Shown: in pieces, positions 1-5,385 of the stretch
Layout: each line of letters opens with the position of its first letter
Position numbering within the stretch: the stretch's first letter is position 1
Assembly (NCBI GenBank): GCA_029934875.1
Contig: JAOZLK010000349.1
Location: forward strand, 1 to 5,385
Length of the DNA stretch: 5,385 bases
Direction: 5' to 3'
From: Bacteroidales bacterium
Lineage (GTDB): Bacteria; Bacteroidota; Bacteroidia; Bacteroidales; GCA-2748055
Program-made: the position numbers and the translations under genes
The notes under the pieces: generated by a model
What the model saw: only the letters and a program-made list of their open reading frames with translations
Told to the model about the DNA's origin: nothing
Database searches by the model: none

Positions 1-403
1 CGTGCCATTTGCCAACCACTGCTGTGGTATAGCCGGCCTCTTTTAAGAGTTTTGGGAAAGTCACCTGGCTGCCATCGAAGGGATCCCCCCCTTCGTTCTT
101 ATAAAAACCATTGCGGTGACTGTACTTGCCGGTTAGAATGGAGGCACGGCTGGGGCCGCAAATGCTGTTGGTGCAGAATGTATTGGTGAACAGGGCTCCT
201 TCACTGGCCAGCCTGTCGATATTTGGCGTTGGGGCTACTTCGGCATAGATTCCCTTGTAGGCACTGATGGCATGCGAGGCATGGTCATCCGACATGATGT
301 AGATAATATTGGGTTGGGAAAGCTCTGTGGGTCGGTTACAGACAAGTAATACCAGGGCTAAAACGCTGGTTACTATCAGGGGGATGGCTCTCTTTCTAAA
401 CAT
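1..403 (-). CDS. S1-family sulfatase, N-terminal part (runs off left edge)
   Basis: This is the first 134 codons of an arylsulfatase-type enzyme (alkaline-phosphatase-like fold) that hydrolyses sulfate esters, here probably on a polysaccharide. The start is the ATG at 403-401. Residues 1-22 form a basic then hydrophobic signal ending in LLVC, a slightly non-canonical lipobox, so the protein is probably a lipoprotein. Metal-binding Asp39-Asp40 lie in 'MSDDH'. The Cys-type sulfatase signature is ICGPSR, in which Cys82 would be matured to formylglycine, followed by '[10 protein letters not shown]'. The 'GKWH' motif (Lys132, His134) is the last thing seen. The stretch '[12 protein letters not shown]' recalls sulfatases acting on N-acetylglucosamine 6-sulfate or related glycans (S1_11/S1_8-like); that substrate guess is weak. 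The gene starts 3 bases after the stop of the upstream sulfatase, with no Shine-Dalgarno, which suggests translational coupling. The C-terminal three quarters are outside the window. Confidence 0.95.
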   Translation of the reverse strand, partial: MFRKRAIPLIVTSVLALVLLVCNRPTELSQPNIIYIMSDDHASHAISAYKGIYAEVAPTPNIDRLASEGALFTNTFCTNSICGPSRASILTGKYSHRNGFYKNEGGDPFDGSQVTFPKLLKEAGYTTAVVGKWH

Positions 404-406
404 TAG

Positions 407-1939
407 CTATTTTTTAATATTAAATTCGCCAAAGCTATGTGGAAACTCCTCCACATAATCCTTCAGTAATTGTTTCATTTCCTTCAGCTTATCCTGGTAC
501 TGGTCCTTGCCGGCCAGGTTCACTTGCTCGTATGGGTCCCTGCTCAGATCATATAGCTGGTCCCGGTCAAAATAGGCAGGGTAGAGGGTGTCGGCATGGT
601 AGCGGACCACCAGCTTTGCCTCGGGATTGTTTGCAGAAAAACGTGTGCCCTCCTGGTTGAAGTGGTGGTTATTTTCAGCTGTGATTTGTTCCTGGATGCT
701 TTTCGGAAACCTCACTGCCATGTATTTCCAGTCGCGGGTGACCACTGCCCTGCTATAGGTGATTTCCAGGAAGAGTGATTCTCTCCACTTTGTGGCGGAA
801 CCATTCATAAGAGGAAGGAGGCTGGATCCGTCAATTACTTCTGAAGGATCGGTCCGGATGCCACACAATTCATAGATGGTGGGCGCAAAGTCGATGTTTG
901 CAACAATTTCGTCCACCTTTTTTCCAGCTTCAAAATGATCCTTCCAGTAAACAAAGGCCGGGGCGCGGACCCCATTCTCATAACAGGTCATTTTGGCTGC
1001 ATTCCCACCATGATCACTTGCAAAAAAGATGATGGTGTTTTCCAAAAGACCTCTTTGATCCAGATCCTTAAGCACAGCCCCGATGGCATCGTCCAGCCAG
1101 GTGTAGGGAGCAGCCTTTTCCGTAAATCCGGCCCCTTTGACCCGCTCTATTACTTCCATTCTTCCAGGCTGAACATCGGGTGCCTCGTCAAGCATGCCTG
1201 AGGGTGTGATTTTCGCATCGGCATACATGGAGGAAACTGGTGCCGGTGCATGGGGCAGGGTAGTGGCCAGGTATAAGAAAAATGGTTTATTCCCTGCTTT
1301 ATCAATGAAATCCAGCGCACCATCTGTGATCCAATCCATGTTATGGTGTCGCATAGGCTCTGGCAGGGCAAGTGCATGCAGGTTATTCACATATACATTT
1401 TCCAGGTAATCAAATCCTGAACTCGTCTGAACCTTGTCCCTGAGCATCGCGTAATTTGCATTAATCCGTGCCTGGATCAGGGGATCGTCGGGGTTTGCAT
1501 CAGATGGAATATGGTCCTGGCTTCCCTCATTTTGCATGTTGTGATACTTTCCCACCATCCCTGTGAAATAGCCCTTCTCTTTCATCACATGGGCAATGGT
1601 GCGTTCCCCTTCATCAATATCCACATTCCAGCGCAGGAATGCAGGATCTGAAAGCGGGAACTGGTCAAGCAGGGCCTTACTGCGTGAAGCGTACCTCCCG
1701 GTGAGCATATTGTAGCGACTGGGAGAGCAGACTGCCGAAGAGGCATAGTAGTTTGAAAAGTAGATACCCTGGTTCATAAGGCTGTCGATGGTGGGGGTCA
1801 GTACCTTTCCACCAAGAGCTCCAATGTCCTGGAAATTCATATCATCGGTGTAGATGATAATAATATTTGGTCCAGTTTCCACACAGCCAAAAAGGATTAC
1901 TCCCAGTAAGAATATGATGAGTCCGGATCTAATTTTCAT
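407..1939 (-). CDS. S1-family sulfatase, probable lipoprotein
   Basis: A complete 510-residue sulfatase, a normal length for the family. I chose the ATG at 1939 over the in-frame ATG at 1978 because it places a classic signal at the very N-terminus: MKIRSG, a hydrophobic run, then LFGC with the lipid-accepting Cys19. The 13 extra residues of the longer form (hydrophilic, including QESLK) would precede the signal and probably derive from a rearranged junction. Numbered from this start: metal ligands Asp32-Asp33 in 'YTDD', nucleophile Cys71 in VCSPSR (formylglycine site), Lys131 in 'GKYH' (usually GKWH), His230 in 'LPHAP', and Asp309-His310 in 'SDHGG'. The C-terminal subdomain ends with 'LYDLSRDPYEQVNLA', the usual sulfatase tail motif. 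It lies downstream of the cytochrome and a GH128 remnant, and its stop is 3 bases before the next sulfatase. It needs a formylglycine-generating or anSME-type enzyme encoded elsewhere. The exact sulfated sugar cannot be told from sequence alone. Confidence 0.95.
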   Translation of the reverse strand: MKIRSGLIIFLLGVILFGCVETGPNIIIIYTDDMNFQDIGALGGKVLTPTIDSLMNQGIYFSNYYASSAVCSPSRYNMLTGRYASRSKALLDQFPLSDPAFLRWNVDIDEGERTIAHVMKEKGYFTGMVGKYHNMQNEGSQDHIPSDANPDDPLIQARINANYAMLRDKVQTSSGFDYLENVYVNNLHALALPEPMRHHNMDWITDGALDFIDKAGNKPFFLYLATTLPHAPAPVSSMYADAKITPSGMLDEAPDVQPGRMEVIERVKGAGFTEKAAPYTWLDDAIGAVLKDLDQRGLLENTIIFFASDHGGNAAKMTCYENGVRAPAFVYWKDHFEAGKKVDEIVANIDFAPTIYELCGIRTDPSEVIDGSSLLPLMNGSATKWRESLFLEITYSRAVVTRDWKYMAVRFPKSIQEQITAENNHHFNQEGTRFSANNPEAKLVVRYHADTLYPAYFDRDQLYDLSRDPYEQVNLAGKDQYQDKLKEMKQLLKDYVEEFPHSFGEFNIKK

Positions 1940-1950
1940 TTTTGCCAGCT

Positions 1951-2154
1951 TTAATGATTCTTGCAAGATAGCTCCCATTTGTAGTTTCCAAATACTCCCG
2001 CCACACCTGAATCCGGTGTATTGGCCCAGTTATACCACCAGGAAAGTGATCCGGATATGGCCTGAAAATCGGCTTCCTTATGGTAGCCAAAGGCAAGACC
2101 CCGTTTGGGGTTTTTATGCTGACCAAAGGATACTAGTGTGATTCCCATAGCCAT
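1951..2154 (-). pseudogene. N-terminal remnant of a GH128/Asl1-like glycosyl hydrolase
   Basis: This 67-codon reading frame begins with the ATG immediately after the cytochrome stop codon. It reads as the end of a signal peptide (MGITLVSFGQ) followed by the start of the glycosyl-hydrolase catalytic-core family (Asl1-like, PF11790, GH128): 'KRGLAFGYH' at residues 17-25 and 'LSWWYNWANTPDSG' at 37-50. Intact members continue for some 200 residues more, with the catalytic glutamates in that missing part, and usually carry a FVPM-like motif soon after residue 60. Here similarity stops near 'NYKWEL' and the frame ends at a TAA at 1953-1951, just before the sulfatase start. The signal peptide also looks shortened. 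The simplest reading is a gene fossil left by a deletion that fused its 5' part to the sulfatase upstream region. It cannot be catalytically active alone. The family call rests on remembered motif similarity over about 45 residues. Confidence 0.7.
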
Positions 2155-3660
2155 TTAATAGAGATACCTGTGACAATCGGAACAGGCCATTTCCTTCCAG
2201 GCCTCGTCAATATCCACCGGGTGTCTAAACTCAAGAGGCTTTTCAATGCTTGTTGTTGTATAATTTTCCGAGCTTCCCTGGGCTAGGATGGTATGACATA
2301 GATTGCAATCCCTGGAGATGACCTTCCCGTCTTCGCTTTCGTGAGTTCCGTTGTGACAGCGGAAGCAGCCATTAAATTCCATATGGCCGATATGGCTGGG
2401 ATAGGCATCCCAGCTTGCTTTCATTTCCGGGAAAACATTCTTTTTGTAACCTGCAATAAAGCCATCAATGGCCTGATCAAGCAGCTGGGGTTTTTCGCGT
2501 GCGATCTCCGGGTAAGTGGTGGTGTAAAAATTCATAATACTTTCCTTTATGAGTATGCTTCCTGAATCGCGGTCGGAAAAGGGTGTGGCAAATACTTGCA
2601 TGGCCAGCGACTTCACTTCCGGCAACTCATGCGGGATCTTGCCCGAAGCGATTAATTCATCGATGAAGACCTGGGGTGGGAGAAACTGGTGGGAAGGCCG
2701 GTTATGGCAATCCAGGCAGTCCATCTCTCTTAGCTCCAGGGTATCCATGGCCTCCTGATCCAGGTTTTCATAAATATCATGGTAAATAGTGGTATCACCT
2801 GTAGCCTGGTTAATATATCTTACCCAGGGTAGAAACTCCCTTTTATTGGAAGATGCAATGTATTCTACCTGAACGTTCGGATTAATGTGCCAGTGGACAC
2901 CTTCAACCAGGCCCTGGGCTCTGTGTTCTGACCCTATCATCATCTTAAGCATTACATTCCATTCGGTGTTTGCCGAATCGGCCAGGTAATTCTTTTCGTT
3001 TCGCAGGTTATAGGAATAAAATTTCTCGGGCCAGTGGCACTCCTCACAGGTTTCCCTTGCTGGTCTCAGATTGTGGATGGGGGTTTCAATGGGGGTTGGG
3101 TATTTATTCAGCAGTACAGAGTAAACCTGGTATAAGCCTGAGAGCTTACTTCTTACGTACCAGCCTGCTCCATCGCCCACATGACAGGCTATACAAGTTA
3201 CTCTTGAATGGGCAGATTCCTGGTAAGCAACATATTCCGGCTCCATGACGCTGTGGCAGAGGGTTCCGCAAAATTCAATGGATTCTGTATAGTGAAAAGC
3301 CTTGTAGCTCCCTATTGCGGTTAAGAGAAGGAAAAGTATGGAGCCGGCAATAAACATGCCCATGGCGTTCCAGTGTCTCTGGTTGCTTAGGTCGAGAACA
3401 ATATTTGAAACTTTACTAGCTTCTCCCTCTCTTTTGATTCTCTTTGACCGCCGGGACATTCCTATGGGAATCAGGATGAGCCCGATCACCAGGAACACAG
3501 GTAGGACGATATAGACAAACAGGCCAATGTAGGATCCGGATTCGCCATGCTCGAAAAATAACATCGCGATGAGGAAGAAGAAAATGATCAGGGCAGAAAC
3601 GCTAGAGAGAATTGTACCAAAAAGGGAGATTGGATTATAATACGTTCTAGGGAGCTTCAT
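2155..3660 (-). CDS. NapC/NirT-type membrane-anchored multiheme cytochrome c
   Basis: A 501-residue protein with hydrophobic segments at about 13-36, 43-68 and 101-117, and a large domain after residue 120 expected on the outer face of the inner membrane. There are six CXXCH haem motifs, starting at Cys156, Cys205, Cys315, Cys432, Cys452 and Cys493, plus one CXXXCH (CGTLCH, Cys131-His136) followed by Val-Met, the place where NapC/NrfH-type proteins have their first, Met-ligated haem. This gives up to seven haems. 'SKLSGLYQVY', 'NLRPARETCEECHWPEKFY' and 'MDCLDCHNRPSH' are typical of the long NapC/NirT-like quinol-oxidising cytochromes, so a role in moving electrons from menaquinol to a periplasmic acceptor is likely. 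The partner reductase is not in the window. It is longer than the classical tetrahaem NapC/NrfH (about 200 residues). It is the first gene of the leftward block; its connection with glycan breakdown is unclear. The last haem motif lies five residues from the C-terminus. Confidence 0.92.
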   Translation of the reverse strand: MKLPRTYYNPISLFGTILSSVSALIIFFFLIAMLFFEHGESGSYIGLFVYIVLPVFLVIGLILIPIGMSRRSKRIKREGEASKVSNIVLDLSNQRHWNAMGMFIAGSILFLLLTAIGSYKAFHYTESIEFCGTLCHSVMEPEYVAYQESAHSRVTCIACHVGDGAGWYVRSKLSGLYQVYSVLLNKYPTPIETPIHNLRPARETCEECHWPEKFYSYNLRNEKNYLADSANTEWNVMLKMMIGSEHRAQGLVEGVHWHINPNVQVEYIASSNKREFLPWVRYINQATGDTTIYHDIYENLDQEAMDTLELREMDCLDCHNRPSHQFLPPQVFIDELIASGKIPHELPEVKSLAMQVFATPFSDRDSGSILIKESIMNFYTTTYPEIAREKPQLLDQAIDGFIAGYKKNVFPEMKASWDAYPSHIGHMEFNGCFRCHNGTHESEDGKVISRDCNLCHTILAQGSSENYTTTSIEKPLEFRHPVDIDEAWKEMACSDCHRYLY

Positions 3661-3688
3661 GGGTCAGATTTAGGTACTCAATGCGATT

Positions 3689-3696
3689 GAAATATA
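3689..3696 (-). promoter_or_regulatory. Possible -7 element for the cytochrome block
   Basis: On the minus strand this reads TATATTTC, matching the Bacteroidota -7 consensus TAnnTTTG in all defined bases but the last. It lies about 28 bases before the cytochrome ATG, giving a short plausible leader. No good TTTG -33 element is found at the expected distance, so this is a weak call. Confidence 0.25.
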
Positions 3697-3706
3697 CGCT
3701 TATACA

Positions 3707-3723
3707 AGCTAAATTCCTTAGCT
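3707..3723. repeat. Inverted repeat AGCTAA-N5-TTAGCT, candidate operator
   Basis: A perfect 6-bp inverted repeat with a 5-base spacer (attcc) sits near the middle of the divergent intergenic region, upstream of both presumed promoters. The position would suit a regulator acting on both blocks. A hairpin in RNA is also possible, but there is no T-tract to make it a terminator. A repeat this short can arise by chance in A+T-rich DNA. Confidence 0.35.
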
Positions 3724-3724
3724 G

Positions 3725-3757
3725 TTTGTGTATACAGAATAAATCTAATTAACTTGG
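3725..3757 (+). promoter_or_regulatory. Possible Bacteroidota-type promoter for the GH88 block
   Basis: TTTG at 3725-3728 is followed after 21 bases by TAACTTGG (3750-3757), one mismatch from the -7 consensus TAnnTTTG. Spacing is within the accepted range. Transcription would begin at about 3763, almost on the ATG of the small ORF, leaving an RNA leader of about 165 bases before GH88. If this is right, the small ORF would be poorly or not translated as drawn. Weak motif evidence only. Confidence 0.25.
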
Positions 3758-3762
3758 TGCCT

Positions 3763-3921
3763 ATGAAAGAGAAATTCCTCCTAAGCCTGGCCTTTCTTGC
3801 GTTTTCCACCAAGATAAATGCACAAAGTGACTTTGAGATTATTAAGCAAGGCCTTGTTTCGGAAGTGTTTTTTTTGAAGCTTGATTCAAACGAAAATTTG
3901 TGTTTACTTTCTACATATTAA
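3763..3921 (+). pseudogene. Short secreted-protein ORF, probable N-terminal gene remnant
   Basis: A 52-codon frame begins with a convincing signal peptide: MKEKF, then the hydrophobic LLSLAFLAF, ending in INAQ, with cleavage likely around residues 20-21. Only about 30 residues follow: 'SDFEIIKQGLVSEVFF' looks like the start of an ordinary helical domain, then the sequence becomes low in character and stops at a TAA (3919-3921). I do not recognise a family. A run of eight T (3868-3875) falls where the sequence loses character; adding or removing one T meets a stop almost at once, so a single recent frameshift does not explain it. It is in the same frame as GH88 and ends 9 bases before that start, but GH88 has its own full N-terminus, so it is not a lost part of it. 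It may be a 5' leftover of a deleted secreted enzyme gene, or less likely a real small peptide. Confidence 0.45.
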
Positions 3922-3930
3922 AATGAGGAT

Positions 3931-5313
3931 ATGAAAATCAATTTTGACTTAAACCCCGATCACTTCTCAGAGATCTTGGAGAATTTCTGGAAACTTTCCG
4001 GCGCTAAAATTAAATTGATTGACAGAGAGTATGATCCGGCCAATGGCTCTCCCGTCTTTACTGTAGAGGGAAAATATTCCACCCGTGGCTGGACAGAATG
4101 GACACAGGGCTTTCAGTATGGATCGGCCATCCTGCAGTTTGATGCTGCCAACGATCCCTGGTTTCTAAACTATGGAAAGGAGAATACTCTGAATTTAATG
4201 GCTCCCCATGTGAGTCATGTGGGTGTTCACGACCATGGTTTTAATAATGTAAGTACCTATGGAAACCTGCTCAGGCTCATGCGGGAGGGGAAAATCCCAT
4301 GGGACGACTGGGAAAGGAATTTTTATGAGCTGGCATTGAAGGTGAGCGGGTCGGTGCAGGCAAACCGGTGGACAGAAATTAAAGATGGAGGATTTATCTA
4401 TTCCTTCAATGGTCCACATTCACTGTTTGTGGATACTATTCGTACTGTTCGGGTCCTCATGCTGAGTCACCTGCTGGGTCATGTGTTTCAGGGCGAAGGT
4501 GATTTGAAAATTGATTTGCTGGGAAGGGCCATTCAGCATGCCAAAGCCACTGCTGATTATTCAGTCTATTACGGTAAGGGCAGGGATGCTTATGATGTGA
4601 GGGGAAGAACAGCCCACGAAAGCATTTTCAATACCAATGATGGTAACTATCGCTGCCCCAATGCCCAACAGGGATTCAGCGGCTATACTACCTGGACCCG
4701 TGGCCTGGCCTGGGCCATGTGCGGATTTGCGGAAGAACTGGAGCTGATGGAACAACTCCCATCCAAGCTCCTGGATTCGCATGGAGGCAGGGAAGAAATT
4801 GAAGCCTTCATGCTTGAAGCAGCCATGGCCACCTGTGACTTTTATATCGAGAATACACCCCTGGATGGTGTACCCTACTGGGACTGTGGAGCACCAGCAC
4901 TGCATAAGATTGAAAACCTGCTTGATAAAAATGCCGATCCCTTTAACGCCCATGAACCGGTTGACAGTTCGGCTGCTGCCATTGGTGCTCAGGGTCTGCT
5001 TCGCCTGGGGACTTATCTTGAGAAGAGAGATCAGGAGAAGAGCCGGAAATACTGGCAGGCAGGTTTAACGGTCATAAAGAGACTGCTTGAGGAACCCTAT
5101 CTAAGCACCAATCCGAAGCACCAGGGAATCCTTTTGCATAGCATTTATCACGAACCCAATGCCTGGGATCATAAACCTGAAAAGGGGCGGGCAGCACGTG
5201 GCGAATCAAGCATGTGGGGCGATTATCACATGAGGGAAGCAGCCCTCTATCTCTCAAAAATTATTAGGAACGAGCAGTATTACACCTTTTTCGCCTGCCT
5301 TCCTCCCTTTTAA
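3931..5313 (+). CDS. GH88-type unsaturated glucuronyl hydrolase
   Basis: A complete 460-residue (alpha/alpha)6-barrel enzyme that would hydrate the 4,5-double bond of unsaturated uronic acids made by polysaccharide lyases, releasing the sugar from the oligosaccharide end. Compared from memory with Bacillus sp. GL1 UGL, key residues are conserved: Trp57 (Trp42 there), His100-Asp101 in 'HDHGF' (His87, Asp88), Asp168 in 'FVDTIR' (catalytic Asp149), His229 (His193), Gln247 (Gln211), Trp255 and Arg257 in 'TTWTRG' (Trp219, Arg221) and Trp261 (Trp225). 'VPYWDCGAP', 'DSSAAAIGAQGLL' and 'MWGDYHMREAAL' are also family motifs. It is longer than the about 377-residue GL1 enzyme, with an extended N-terminus and a loop before His229. 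There is no signal peptide, so it probably acts in the cytoplasm. The only purine-rich stretch, GAGGA at 3925-3929, is too near the ATG to be an ordinary ribosome site. GH105-like activity is a less likely alternative. Confidence 0.92.
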   Translation: MKINFDLNPDHFSEILENFWKLSGAKIKLIDREYDPANGSPVFTVEGKYSTRGWTEWTQGFQYGSAILQFDAANDPWFLNYGKENTLNLMAPHVSHVGVHDHGFNNVSTYGNLLRLMREGKIPWDDWERNFYELALKVSGSVQANRWTEIKDGGFIYSFNGPHSLFVDTIRTVRVLMLSHLLGHVFQGEGDLKIDLLGRAIQHAKATADYSVYYGKGRDAYDVRGRTAHESIFNTNDGNYRCPNAQQGFSGYTTWTRGLAWAMCGFAEELELMEQLPSKLLDSHGGREEIEAFMLEAAMATCDFYIENTPLDGVPYWDCGAPALHKIENLLDKNADPFNAHEPVDSSAAAIGAQGLLRLGTYLEKRDQEKSRKYWQAGLTVIKRLLEEPYLSTNPKHQGILLHSIYHEPNAWDHKPEKGRAARGESSMWGDYHMREAALYLSKIIRNEQYYTFFACLPPF

Positions 5314-5323
5314 AAAATATACC

Positions 5324-5385
5324 ATGGCATCGGAGATAAGAGACCTGGATCATTTATGTATACATACCATCACCACCAAACCCCT
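5324..5385 (+). CDS. Probable sugar phosphate isomerase/epimerase, N-terminus only
   Basis: The first 20 codons of a gene starting 10 bases after the GH88 stop. The visible residues, MASEIRDLDH then LCIHTITTKP, match the first strand of xylose-isomerase-like TIM-barrel proteins annotated as sugar phosphate isomerase/epimerase (PF01261), where a 'HT.TTKPW' motif is common at the N-terminus. The close spacing on the same strand suggests an operon with GH88, which would fit a role in converting a released sugar. The call rests on about ten residues, and the rest is beyond the right edge. Confidence 0.55.
   Translation, partial: MASEIRDLDHLCIHTITTKP

Larger units (their letters stand above)
3661..3762. 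promoter_or_regulatory. Divergent intergenic region, presumed promoters for both blocks
   Basis: This A+T-rich stretch separates the cytochrome start from the rightward reading frames and holds no gene that I can see. Since the genes on either side diverge, both promoters probably lie here. It contains an inverted repeat, weak promoter-like elements of the Bacteroidota type on each strand (listed separately), and three copies of TATAC (3693-3697, 3701-3705, 3731-3735). Nothing resembling a riboswitch or tRNA is visible. Confidence 0.6.

Noticed and set aside
935..1409. Several open frames of 70-90 codons on both strands inside the complete sulfatase.
   Set aside because: They overlap a gene with full family motifs and show no domain or signal of their own.
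1940..1978. Upstream in-frame ATG at 1978 as the sulfatase start.
   Set aside because: It would put 13 hydrophilic residues before a complete lipoprotein signal. The ATG at 1939 gives a standard N-terminus.
2098..2115. ACCCC-GTTT-GGGG followed by five T, resembling an intrinsic terminator on the plus strand.
   Set aside because: No plus-strand gene ends here, and on the transcribed minus strand the T-tract is on the wrong side. The bases encode the HKNPKRG part of the GH128 remnant.
1929..2126. A second minus-strand frame overlapping the GH128 remnant, considered as a frameshifted continuation.
   Set aside because: Its translation has no GH128-like motif such as FVPM, so a frameshift does not restore the missing domain.
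3868..3875. Run of eight T, considered as a slippage site that would rejoin the small ORF to GH88.
   Set aside because: Both shifted frames meet a stop within a few codons, and GH88 is already in the unshifted frame.
4561..4953. A 130-codon open frame on the minus strand inside GH88.
   Set aside because: It is antisense to a well-supported enzyme, shows no recognisable motif and has odd residue composition, so it is a shadow of GH88.
5357..5364. TGTATACA palindrome, also present at 3729-3736, considered as a repeated operator.
   Set aside because: One copy is inside the isomerase-like coding sequence, and an 8-base A+T-rich palindrome occurring twice in 5 kb is weak evidence.

Overview
The window looks like part of a sulfated-polysaccharide degradation locus from a member of the Bacteroidota, probably an environmental or marine one. 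The reasons are two adjacent lipoprotein-type S1 sulfatases, an unsaturated-uronyl hydrolase of the GH88 type, a fragment of a GH128-type glycosidase, absence of clear Shine-Dalgarno sequences before the starts, and signal peptides ending in ...FGQ or ...NAQ as is common in that phylum. The assignment to a phylum is inference from these features; no rRNA or other taxonomic marker is present.

Layout. There are two divergent gene blocks separated by a roughly 100-bp promoter region (3661-3762). Leftward (minus strand), in order of transcription: a membrane-anchored multiheme c-type cytochrome of the NapC/NirT group (3660-2155), an N-terminal remnant of a GH128/Asl1-like glycosidase (2154-1951) that begins on the base after the cytochrome stop codon and in the same frame, a complete S1 sulfatase (1939-407), and, 3 bases further, a second S1 sulfatase (403 to beyond the left edge). 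Rightward (plus strand): a 52-codon ORF with a good signal peptide but no recognisable mature domain (3763-3921), a complete GH88-type hydrolase without signal peptide (3931-5313), and the first 20 codons of a probable sugar phosphate isomerase/epimerase (5324 to beyond the right edge).

How the genes may work together (inference). The sulfatases would remove sulfate esters outside the cytoplasm. The GH88 enzyme would cleave the 4,5-unsaturated uronic acid left at the non-reducing end by a polysaccharide lyase, probably in the cytoplasm. The isomerase-like protein could act on a released sugar. No lyase, SusC/SusD pair or regulator is in the window, so the polysaccharide cannot be named. The cytochrome is the odd member: it is a quinol-oxidising electron-transfer type and has no obvious role in glycan breakdown.

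The most unusual aspect is that each strand carries a truncated, N-terminal-only leftover of a secreted protein gene. One lies directly behind the cytochrome and one directly ahead of GH88, and each is in frame with that neighbour. This suggests that the locus has been rearranged by deletion. I do not see a clearly new molecular system here.
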